Part shown: one piece after another, positions 23,375-34,100 of the stretch
Position numbering within the stretch: the stretch's first letter is position 1
Layout of the letters: each line of letters begins with the position of its first letter
NCBI GenBank assembly: GCA_003049485.1
Contig: PYST01000016.1
Span: 124,434 to 188,433, forward strand
Direction of reading: 5' to 3'
Source: Ophioceras dolichostomum
Lineage: Eukaryota > Ascomycota > Sordariomycetes > Magnaporthales > Ophioceraceae
Length of the DNA: 64,000 bases
Translations under genes and position numbers: made by a program
The notes under the pieces: generated by a model
Told to the model about the DNA's origin: nothing
Seen by the model: only the letters and a program-made list of their open reading frames with translations
Database searches by the model: none

Positions 23375-24478
23375 TCAGACCAGCTTCACTGTTTTCTTCC
23401 CCTGCGTCTCCTCAATCGTCACAAGCCGGTCCAACGACCTGCCGTCCTCCAGCGCCCAGCCGCCACTAATGTCCAGCTTGTATTCCTTGCCTTCGATCTG
23501 GATCTTCGCGAATCCTTCGCGGTGCAGTGCCCTACTAATTCCTAACCAAGCTTGGCGGAGGGCCTTGCCGACATGCCGGAAAGGGGATGTGAGTAGGTTG
23601 GCGCGGTCGTACTCTGCCTCCGCCTTCCTCGCAGCTCGCTCGGCCGCCGCGGCCTGGGCCTGCTGCCGATGGGTGAGTTGCGGCCCACTAGCCATAGCGT
23701 TCGCCGCCGCCCGCAGCTGTGTGAACCGCGCTGGCAGCACCACGTCCGCAGGGTCGACGCGGACGATCCGGGGCCTGGCGAATGGGATCAGCCGGGATAC
23801 GCTGACCTCCAGGTGAATGGGGTTTCCGCCGGTGGCGGGCTTGGCCGGGGTGGCGGCGGCGGTGAAGCCTTTGGCTGCAGCTTTTGCCGCCGTAGAACCA
23901 GGTGCTGGTGGCCGCGATGCCGCCGCCGCGGCAGCCTTGGTGGGAAGGGGGCCAGGGACGACCTGTATCCTCCTCACGACGCGGCGAATGCCCAGGAAGA
24001 AGTATACACCCATGCTGCCCATGAACCCGACGACAACCGCAAACGCGGAGACGGTCCAACCCGAGAGTCCCTCGGGCCTGTTGACGACCACATTGAGGTA
24101 GTGGTAGGTCGAGTAGGCTACGCAGAACACGCCCGCGGATATGCTCGAGGCGCGGTACCAGAAGTGTGAGGGCGCCTCGTAGAGCGCGGTCGGCGCGGCT
24201 TTGCTCGCGAGCTGCTCGGCGTACGATATCGGGACGACGCGCCGTAGGGCGGTTTTTGGAGGAGCGGCGGCCGCGGCCGGGCGGGTTGTGGTATATGAAA
24301 GGAGGCGACGAGAGGAGGAGGACTGTAGTGGCCGATGATGCCTTTGGAGGAGGAATAGAATGGTTCTATCGGCGGCGGGCATAGCCGTGGGGGAGGAGCT
24401 GTAGAGACTCCATCGCTTCGCCGCGGCAAGAAGGGTTTGTGGTCGGAATAGTACCGAGCCTGTGGAGAAGGACGTCAT
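23375..24478 (-). CDS. Two-TM membrane protein, probably mitochondrial (TMEM223/TMEM70-like)
   Basis: Single exon, 367 aa from the ATG at 24478. The frame is open 102 codons further upstream, but this start gives an N terminus typical of a mitochondrial presequence: few acids, many Ser/Arg/Leu (MTSFSTGSVLFRPQ... RRLLSYTTTRP). Two hydrophobic segments lie at about 106-128 and 139-164, separated by a short loop (VVVNRPEGLSG) and followed by an arginine cluster RRVVRRIQVVPGP. After an Ala/Pro linker comes a beta-rich tail (IHLEVSVSRLIPFARPRIV) with an aromatic, polar end. This order (TM hairpin, basic stretch, beta tail) recalls the TMEM70/TMEM186/TMEM223 group, which helps assemble respiratory complexes in metazoa. 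The assignment is by topology, not by a diagnostic motif. A role in complex assembly is inference. It lies tandem to the CoA-transferase gene on the same strand. Confidence 0.6.
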   Translation of the reverse strand: MTSFSTGSVLFRPQTLLAAAKRWSLYSSSPTAMPAADRTILFLLQRHHRPLQSSSSRRLLSYTTTRPAAAAAPPKTALRRVVPISYAEQLASKAAPTALYEAPSHFWYRASSISAGVFCVAYSTYHYLNVVVNRPEGLSGWTVSAFAVVVGFMGSMGVYFFLGIRRVVRRIQVVPGPLPTKAAAAAASRPPAPGSTAAKAAAKGFTAAATPAKPATGGNPIHLEVSVSRLIPFARPRIVRVDPADVVLPARFTQLRAAANAMASGPQLTHRQQAQAAAAERAARKAEAEYDRANLLTSPFRHVGKALRQAWLGISRALHREGFAKIQIEGKEYKLDISGGWALEDGRSLDRLVTIEETQGKKTVKLV

Positions 24479-24998
24479 CTGAAGGGCTGTGGCAGGAGGA
24501 ACTTTGTTAGTGGAAGCCTCTGATGGCGGCGCCGAGGAGGCATTGACGGGCCTAGAAAGAGCATACCGCGTACGGAGCTCAAAGCCGAGCTTAGAGCCGC
24601 CGTAAGGAACTCGAGATTGTCGTTGGAAGTTCTGAGGAGGACATTCAATACCCGTACGTGAGGTTTTGCGAACAGCCTCGGATGATACAGATGAGCCCAT
24701 CAAAAATTTAAAGTGGGCCTCAGCCCTGTCGTCCCGCTGTGGAGCAGAAGATCGGACGACCTCACCTATCAGCCTCGTCATCAACCGAATTCCGCATCCG
24801 CATCACCCTTCACCACCGCAACGATGAGACGGCGTGTGGAAAACGTTCAATTCTGCCTCGAGACTACCTATCCCATTATGCTCTACAGGTAGTAGGTAGT
24901 GAGGGCTCCATACAGAATAACCGTCGGGTATTAAGCAGTACCCAAGCAACTATTTCAAGAGTCAAGGACTTTGTAACCGAATCCAAGCCATTGTACCA
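24479..24998. other. Intergenic spacer between CoA-transferase gene and TMEM223-like gene
   Basis: The spacer of 520 bp holds the CoA-transferase 3' trailer and the TMEM223-like promoter. The minus-strand frame of the downstream gene stays open to 24784, so a longer first exon cannot be excluded. A short AGGTAGT duplication occurs near 24888-24901. Confidence 0.6.
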
Positions 24999-27164
24999 TC
25001 AACCACTCAGGAGGCGGTGGTTCAGGTCCGCCTCCAGCTCCTCCCAGCTCGGCGGGTCAGACCCGTTTGGCCTCGGCGGGCGGACATGGCCAACCGACAG
25101 TCCCGTCACGCGCACAGCCTCCCGGGGCCAACGCACCTCGGCGCCAGCGCCGTCGACGCCGAAACCGGGGCTCCAAGCGGAGCACATGACCCCCCGGTCG
25201 CTCTGTTGTTCCTGTTCCGCGCCGAACAGCGCCGGCCACGCCCGGCCCATCGCCTCCAACGCCCGCCTGCCCACCTCGTCCACGGAGTCGTGGTGCCGGA
25301 GCTGCCCGAAGCCAGCAGTAGTGCTTGGGCTCCGGTGGCTCCCACCATCTCCGGCGGCGAACATGGCCCCGCGCAGCCGCCGCTGCACCTCGGGCGGCAG
25401 CAGGCCCAGCGACATGACGAATGCGTCGTACTGGCACAGGCTGGTGCGGCACTGCCACGACCCGCCCTGCGTCGCGCGCCGCCATATCCCCACCATGGCC
25501 GCTACGCACCCCAGCGCTCCCGTGCCGTAGTCCGACATCGGGAACGGCGGCACCACCGGCTCGGCGAGGCCCATGAACCGGCCTTGAGCCCAGGCCACGC
25601 CCGTCGCGCAGTCGGCGACCTGCTGCCATCCGCGACGGCCGCTCCAATCACTTTTTTTCCTCCTACCATCACTACCATCACTACCCTCCCCGTCGTCACA
25701 TTCCTCCTCCTCCGCAACCACCACCTGCCCAAAACAGTCCTCCGCGACGTACACGTACCCCTTTCCCCTCTCCCTCGCCAGCGACGCCAGCCGCACCGGG
25801 CCGTACCCCAGCGCCTCCAGCGCCCCCGGCCGGTACCCGTCGATGAGCACGTCGGCGGTGCGAAGGAGGTCCTCGAACGTGGCGCGGTCGCGCGCCGAGG
25901 CCCGCAGGTCCAGTGACGCGGCGTGCTTACCGACGTTGACGTCCAGCTGGAAGAAGGGCACGTCCGGGAGGGAGGGGCTCGTGATCTTGAGTACGGAAGC
26001 GCCGTGCGCGGCGAGGGAGCGGCCGATTGTGGGGCCGGCTATTACGCGGCAGAGCTCGAGGACGCGGATGCCCTGGAGGGTTTGGGGTGGTAGTGGTTGG
26101 TGAGATCCGTGGCCTGAGGCGGCCGTGGATGGTGTTGCTGAGGCCCATTGCGGCTGTTGGCTTGGACTGGCAGCTGGAGGGATGTCATCGAAGGGGACCG
26201 GTGGCGTCGAAGTCTCGAGTTCGTCGACTGTGAATGGCGGCTTCTCCAGGATGCCTTTTCCGTGGGGGCTGGCGCTGAACTCGTCCCACTTCAGAACCGG
26301 GAAGCCGGCCTGGCGATTTTGGATGTTCAGGCTCTCGAGTTCTGCCACTGTGAACCTCTTGACGGTGCCCTCGATCTTTTCGATGCACTTCCGGTAGTCG
26401 GTCAGGCTGTCGTCGAAGGCGGGGAGTCCGATCATTCTCAACGTGGTGCTGGCCTCGAGCGAGCCGTGGATGTGATAGTATTCTCCCCGGGTTTTGGTCT
26501 CGTACAGTCCCGCCGCTAGTCGACGGTACAGCACCGACTGAGCTTGATTCAAATCGGTCTCTGAGGAGTCGATGCAAATGAGCAGGCGTCAGCTTTTTTG
26601 GCCCTGCATGTCTGTCCTGGACGCAGTAGTGCAGCACCTCAACCTCTCCCTTTCTCTGCTAGATTCATTGCGGTGCTTACGAGGAACCTCTTTTTTCACC
26701 TCCTCTGGGTGTGTCACTTTGGCCTTGCCGTTGACCGTCACCAGGTACGCCGACATCAGGAAGCGCGCAGCCTGATCGACGTTCACGTCGATGGTGCGGC
26801 CGTCTTGCGGCCGACCAAAGCGGACGTCGGCTATCGCCGCAGCGGCGCATCCCTCCAGTGCCTTGAGCGCCGTGGCCGTCTCCTGCTCCTTCAATGGACA
26901 CGGAAAGAAGGCAGCCTCCCATGGCAGCGTCGCGGTGTACTGGATGTGCTTGGCATACTCGTGGAGCGCCGGTGGGAGTTGCTCGTGGCACTTTTCGAAC
27001 AGGCCTGCTCTGGCGAGTTGAGCGCCTGCGATCAGGTTGTATGGTCCACTCTCGAGTAATGCTTCGGCCGCATGTGCATCGTCCTTGCAAGTGTAAGGTG
27101 TTTGGTTGTTTCCGCCCCCCGAGGAGGCGAGGGAGGCCATCATGGACTCTACGGTTAGTCCCAT
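24999..27164 (-). CDS. CoA-transferase family III (CaiB/BaiF) domain protein
   Basis: Family III enzymes move CoA between carboxylic acids; substrate here is unknown. Proposed exons: 27164-26681 and 26560-24999, 681 aa; intron with donor GTAAGC and acceptor CTCAG, phase 1. The N-terminal half (about 1-260) is a degenerate copy carrying the family's alpha/beta features (IDVNVDQAARFLMSAYL). The C-terminal half from about residue 325 has the canonical start GIRVLELCRVIAGPTIGRSL, then NVGKHAASLDLRASARDR and VLIDGYRPGALEALGYG. The position normally occupied by the catalytic Asp (GYD motif) reads GWQQVADCATG (about 472-482), so the CoA-thioester-forming acid appears absent. An acidic insert (about 441-466, EEEECDDGEGSDGSDG) lies just before it. 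From memory, fungal homologues share the GWQ form, but this was not checked. Either a non-classical enzyme or a pseudo-enzyme. A TATA-like element lies about 217 bp upstream. Confidence 0.85.
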
Positions 27165-30100
27165 TGCTCCCGTTGTGGTTGTGGCTCGTTCTTGAAGGCT
27201 CGTTCTTGAACAGCTTGGCGATCCCTCCGAGAGAGCGCCCTGTCGGCACGAGCAAACCCTCGAAGCCTTTTGTCGGGAGCTTGGGGGAAGTGCCGAGAAA
27301 CCTGTTACGTCGTTCCGGAGGTATCAAAGCAGACGTGTGTGTGTCCAGCCCCGGGTCGATGATTGGGTTCTGCGACTTGATATATATACTTCGCGCATAA
27401 CCCCATATCCGACGGATCGGGTAGTCCTTGGTTTCGTTCCGTCCATCACAGGACACGAAACGAAGGACGCTGCAGAGTCACATTGTGCCCTTCTTGCTTC
27501 TACCTTTATCTTCTGGTACCACCTCTTACGGCGATCTATCATTCTCGAACCAGTCGGATGGCTGCGGACAAGCGCAGAAGCTAGAATTGTTCCCTGCTTT
27601 AAATGACACGAGGGAAGTCGCCGTCATCCGACCTGATCCGACGCCCTTCAAACGGCCCGGCTTTTACCCCTTCTACTCTGGAATCTAGGAGTTTGCAGTA
27701 TGGATGGTCGAGGCCAGCAGCGGGTACACCGCCAAGCGCGGCGTTTGGGGCTAGCGTGAGCATCCTCAGACGGCACGTTTTGAGAAGCGAAGAGCGAGAT
27801 CCGAGGATCGATCGGGGGGTCCTTGTTCTAGACCGTGTGTCCCTCACGACGGGAGAGCTACACAGATGCCCCTGTTGCTTTCACGTTATCATGTCGGCAA
27901 AAGCCTCGCTATGGTAGTGTACGGAACCTTTTTCTACTTGTTTTTCTTCGTCGCACCCGCACTCGCATGCACACCTACTTTCCCTCTCGGGCTATTATCC
28001 TTCTATTCTTTCCTCCCTCATTTGTTTTTAAATCCAAGGCGATCCGCGTCTTGTCAATCCGCATATCTACCACCTCAATACTCACCGTCACGTCTATTAT
28101 CGACCCTTGGCTGTCGGATGAGTCCTGGCAATGACGATAACCGTGCTGCAGGTATCGGTTGCCTTGCCTGGTGGCACGACAGCGGCTCAGTGCCTGATAG
28201 GACCTGTCAGGACTGGATACACTTACCTGAACCGACAGGCTCCTTTGTAGGTTGTGCTGGCATCCACGCTCCACCATTCATGCTGCCATTTGATCCCTTC
28301 GTGCTCCTCTGCGACGGGTGGTGCCGTGCAACCAGCCGTATCAGTCGGGCTGGTTGCTTGCCTGCAAAGCGAAATCCATCCGCCCTACGTCCCACATACA
28401 TACAAACTGAAGCCAGGGACCCGACTCCCTTTTCCGATCGGAACCTGTCCTGCACTGGTGCGTTGTTCTTTTCCAGCCTCTTCTCCCTTCGGCTCCCTTC
28501 AGATTTCTTCCTTGTGGCGGGTTGCAATCGCTCTTGATTGGTTGTTCTCCCACAGCTGAGTGCGCCTTCTCATTCGCCTACAAGGAGACCGGTGAGTCGG
28601 GCACACCGGACACTGCTGCTGGGCTCCCGTGATGAGCCAGCCACCAGCCGTGTTTTCTCGCGCATCCCGCGCGGAATTTTATTGTCATTATTATGTATAT
28701 TTCATTTTTCGCCTCCTAAAAGCAAGAACGTGGGCAAGAATGAGGTGAGGGGCACATGGGCCGCCAATGCTTCGTTTTGGATACCTAGTACCCTACCTAA
28801 TGTGTCCACAGAGAAAAGGCCGTGGGCGAATTCCCCACGCTTGTCCGAGCCTTATGCTGCTGCTGTGATGGACACAATAGATATCGTTTCTTTTCATCCT
28901 ATTGGTCAACTTCCCGCAGGTGAGTGTTATCTGCGTGCCATTTGGCCACTGAACTCGAGAGGAGAGAATGTGCGAGAGAGAGAATGTGTGCTGTGTATGT
29001 GTGTTGGTTGAAGAGACTGACTCCCCCATCCGCCCCCCTCTTTCTCGCCCTTGAAATGATTCCGCCTTTCTCCTTCTCCTTTTCCCTTTTCGCCCTCATT
29101 CTCCTGTGTATGAGTTCGTTTATCCTCTCCCTCCTAACAGCAGAAAACCCACCGGGGCCATGCCGACGACCAGCTTACCCGCAAGAGTATTCGTGCCGGT
29201 GCCTCGGAACTTTCCATACCTGTCACATCGCGCTGGTTTTGACCTTACACTTTGCGATTCCTGTTAGACCACGGACGGTCCTGGCACTGGGCGCTTAGGC
29301 TTCGGTAGATCCGCCCGTCGTTCTTCGATCGAGGCTGCTGCAACCTTGTCCTAGCGTTTCTTCACCGTCTCTTTTTTTTTCGCTTTTACGTTTCGCTCTT
29401 CTTCACAGAGCTCTTGGGATATAGTCACTCGGGTGCGGAAAATACCACCTACCGTAGGTGCCTGACCCGGACTCTCTTTACCAAGCTCGTTACTTTTTCC
29501 ACACTTCAGCATCTTCCACATCGTCGATTTCAAGGCAACAACGGTTTAGACGACTCTAGCTTCACAATGGGTTTGTGTGTTCGTGCGCTTGTGCAGCATT
29601 ATGAAGCTTGCCTGGGGGAACTTCCAATGTTAGATCCCTGCTCCAAGGCCCTTGAAGCATCGAGCGCTAGTCGAGGCATTTCAGCCAGCGAAATAGCGTG
29701 GTGGGTGATGCTGTACCTTCCCGCCACAGGCGGCCACAGGCGGTGAAGCCACCACGACGCTTCTGAGCTAGCGCTTTTGCGAATTTCAAAAAACCACTTG
29801 AACAAGTCAGCTGGTTAAAGCACATATGTAGTAGCAGGCCCTTTTAAGGGCAAGCGGTCAAGGATGGTGCAAGGTGGCGTCGAACCTCGTGCAGGCGCCG
29901 GCCCCCCTGAGACGAGCCCCTGCTGAACTCTGAAAATGCTGTGAGCTGTGAGCTGTGATGTGCTTCGCTGTGTCGTGGCAACTGTGTGCCATTTTCGCAC
30001 CGCACCCAGGGCCGACTTTCCCCAGATATTCCCGCCCTTCAGGTTGTGCATTTTCTTTCAGAGATTCAACTTTGCTTTTCCCGCTTTATTAGTGCCTTGC

Positions 30101-31143
30101 TATTGTGTGCTTCCCTAGTGTCCACGCAAGTCTCGTACACAAATCACAGCGGAGAAGGGAGGGGGAGTTTCCTAATGGCTGGTCATTTCCCCCTTGTCTT
30201 CGCGAGTCCTCCCCAGCCAAACCTTTTTGTTCATTGGCTTCACCGGCCATGGTAGTGGTCCCAACTTGGCATCCAAGCTCCCTGTCCTCTGGGTTCAAGG
30301 GTCCGTCCAGTACGGGGTAGGTGGTACGCAAAATAGCTAGCTCAGCCTGGTCATGTTAAATGGTTGGAGGGGTTTGTTCTCCCTTTCCCTCCTAGTACTT
30401 CGTAGCTTCCTTCCAAATCTACCCCTCTTGTTGCACTTCAATTCTTGCCCTTCCTCTCTTTTTTTTCTTCGCCAAATTCTAATTCTACTAATTCAACTCA
30501 TGTCCCTTTCCACCGTCCATCTTCCGATTTAGGAAATTCTGGGCGATCCAATTGCCTCCCTGGCGTTTGCTCTGCATCCGCCAACCCTTGCCCGCAATTT
30601 CCTCCCCCTTGGCAGCCTTACTGCGACCGGCGTTCCGGTCTCCGCACTCTCCACCCCTTCGGCTTCCCGCCGCTCATATTACCACTTCAACTACCGGCGT
30701 AGAGTTCACCGCCGGGACTGACTTGAGGAGAGACCCTCGATTGCCACCGCGGAACATACCAGCTCTGCAGAGTTCTCAACCTCACATCCTGTACTGCTCG
30801 TCACTCGCTCACTCGTCGCTCATCCCCTCGGTCACTCTTCCCTCGTTCTTCATCCACCCTGCAGCACGCTACAACTGCCCCAGGCCTGTTGATCGTCGTC
30901 CGGTATTCACATTTCAGTCCGGCGCACCGCCGTCGCGATGGTTCTATTCGACTGACCCTCGAGAGGTGCGGCGCTGATACAGACGGATACGACTGTGCCC
31001 GTGCCTGTACCTGGGACCAACCATTCGATCATCAAGGGACACTACATCTACAGTTACCAATTCCTTATTCTGCACACATCTGTATCTCGGTATCTCTACC
31101 TACGTACCCAGTAGCGGCCTCTGTACCTCCCCTCACCGACATC
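27165..31143. other. Divergent 4-kb intergenic region between CoA-transferase and transcription-factor genes
   Basis: Both flanking genes are transcribed outward. The right-hand 1 kb is strongly pyrimidine-rich (C/T) and probably contains a long 5' leader of the transcription-factor gene, with short upstream open frames. Open frames such as 27866-28537 and 28538-29011 plus show low-complexity, domain-free translations. No RNA gene was recognised. Confidence 0.5.
27381..27388 (-). promoter_or_regulatory. TATA-like element upstream of the CoA-transferase gene
   Basis: TATATATA sits about 217 bp before the proposed ATG at 27164. Its spacing fits a core promoter with a leader of roughly 150-190 nt. 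Sequence match only. Confidence 0.35.
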
Positions 31144-34100
31144 ATGAGTCGACCCAAGGTGCCCGAGGACCAGAGGAAGAGGACGGCAAACGCCTGCCAG
31201 TTTTGCAAGACGAGAAAACAGAAGGTATGCAATCTCCGTATCTCTGTCGTGTTTCTCTTATTGCTGTGTCTGTGTTACTACAAGCCACAAACCCCGGCCA
31301 GGCTTGTGGTGTAGTTTGGGCTGCGGTGCTCTATCCTCATGGCTTATACTCCTGGCATGCATAGTCCTTTTCTGCCGATGGGTCCTTCTATCCACTGTTG
31401 CTGCTGTTGCTGCCGTTGGCTGCTGCCGCTCCTATTCTATACATGCTTGCAACTGCGCCTGCTGGGCTTTTCGCCGTCTGGTGCTTGTCTCCTATTCCAG
31501 ATGTACTTGTTTCATCCTCTGGTCTCGGTCTCATGTCACTGTCGTCTATCTGGGAAGGACTTGGTTATGCCGCGAATAGTCTCATGCTGCCGTTTCAATC
31601 CTGCCTTTGTCTCGATCAAGGCTGCAATAGGTCTCCCCCTTTCCCGTTGAGTATCACAGCGCCGCCTTATACCAGATCTCTATATGTATCTCCCCGACAC
31701 GCGGCTGTCCGCTGCCTGGACGGAGTCCTCTGCTCCTCCACCCAGCCATACCAGTTTTTGACGACCCTTTATCTGACCATGACTTGTTGTTCCATGAGCT
31801 GACCTTCTCATCCCTCCCTGGCCTTGTCCCCTACAGTGCAACGGCAAATCGCCATGCTCGCTCTGCCTGAAGAAAAAGAACGCCCATAACTGCAAGTACG
31901 ACCCTGTACCTGTCCGCAAGATACACGCTCCGACCAAACGCAGTTCCGATGCAGTTCCCTCGCCAGCCACTCCCGATGAGGCACACATTCCTACGCCAAA
32001 TTCGGAGCCTTCTCCAAGCGGCGATCACCGCACCAATCCCAATGGCGACAACGGCTGTACCGGATGCGGTGGCAGCGGCGGTAGCGGGGATGTCAACATG
32101 CTAGGGACCGCCTGGACTGAGGGAATCGCCCATGGCACTGCTGTTGCTCGTGGGGCGAACTCTGCTGCCCCTACTGCCCCTGCAGCCCCAGCAGCTCCAG
32201 CAGTCTCCCCCGGTCGCGCTGCCCATCCGTCTGACTCTGCCAGGCACTTTGTGTCCAGCCCTGCTTCTGCTACCAGCAGCGCTCATGCCCACATCGTGCC
32301 TTTCGCTTCCACCCCCTCCATCGCAGCCACTCATCGATCTTTAGCCGTCTTAGCGTCTGTTATGGAAACAGGCCCCACGCTATCAGACGGGCCTGGAACT
32401 CCCGACTATTCATCCTCAAGCTCGAGTTCCGCGTCACCAGACGTTGGAACCCCTGACACTTCTCAGGAGGCCAGCAGCCCGTGGGCTACGAGGGCAGACC
32501 AGGAAATGGAGCCCGTGCCGGTGAACCAATGCAGACAACTGCCTTCGATGCGGACACGGCAGTCTCGGAAGAAGCGGAACATAGACTTCATCATTTGTGC
32601 CGAAATCTACTCCACTCCACGGATGCTAGGGCTGGCGCTGCCGAACGGCAGGACAACAAGTTGAGATCCCCCCGTTGCCCGCTCCCCTTTCCCACATACC
32701 CACCTTGGATGAGGTAGCCTATCGCTAATATTGAATTTTTCCTGGTATCCAAAAGATCTGCTCGGCCCCTCGAGCCATCTGGCGTGCCTAGACGCTCTCA
32801 GAAACTTTCTAGAGGTGGAGGGCACGAAGGACCCCATGAAACGACGTCTTGATGATCGGACTGAGCTTAAGGAAGTCCGGCCGGCCATCGAGATGGGCAT
32901 CACCGAGATCACCCAGCATGAAGAATACGTACTGCTCGAGTCGTTCTTCATCAACGTAGGTTTCACTCGGTCGAAATTCATGTCCCCTTGATCTAGAGGA
33001 AGAAAGGTGCAGCTGACGTCCATTTGTGTCCATCCTCATGCTGGCTGCTCTGAGCTCTCGTAGACCCACGGCCTCGTTCATGTATTTGAAGAAAGGTCAA
33101 GCCTCCACGACACGATAGTTCATCTCATGGAGCATGCCGTGAACAGCAAGTTCTTCGTCGCACTCCAGTCGCTTGCCATCGCCATAGGCTCGGTAATGGC
33201 CGTGCCCAACTCCGAGGCCGGGAAGATCGAGATCGACGCTGAGGCATGGTTTCAGAGCGTCAATGAAAAAATCGGCGACTACAAGGAGGGCATTGAGTTG
33301 GTGCAGGCATACCTGTTGATGTCCGTGTATGCCTTGACGGTCGTGAGGAGAAATGCGGCATACGAATACCTGGGTTCGTGTTTCACCTTTCACCCTTTCC
33401 TGCCCCATTCTGACCTTGTCTCCTCGGTAAACCCGTAACAACCGGATGGGAGGGATTGGACGCTGACAGCCATTCTAGGCAAGGCCGGTTGGCTAGCGCA
33501 ACGGCTTGGAATGGCAAGAGAGGAGGATTTGCTGATGAGAATGGAGGAGATAATGGGCGAGAAGTGGGTGTTCCCGGGCATGAGCGGGGGGGCTATAAGG
33601 CGCAACACGTGGTGCTCTGTCATCGTGCTGGACCGCTTCATTGCCGCTCAACTGGGGCGGCCTACCTTGGTCCATGATGAAAACGCATTTCCGCCGCCGC
33701 CGGAGCGCAGCGTCGACGACGCCGCCACCCTACACCCGGCAATGCAGAGCAGCTGGATCCTGAGCACCATCCTCCGCAAGATCTACAGCCGAGAGGACAC
33801 ATCGTTAGGGAACGCCATCAAAATCACGGGAAAGGACCCGACTTGGCCGTACATGCCCCATGACGACACCGACGACGACGTCTACAACGCTACGCACAAT
33901 ATAAATCTGCACCTCAAACTAGAATGGCGCCCGAAGCAGGGTGAAGGTTCGCCTCAGGGGGCAGGCGCAGCTGAGAGGCCAAAGTCGTTCTCAGGGCCTT
34001 CCCCGAGGCGCAGGAAATCTTCCATGACGCACTTCCTTGCCTCGGCAAAGCCAGTCCAGTTGTCCACGTGGACGCTCTCTGGCCGAGGGTCAACTCCAGC

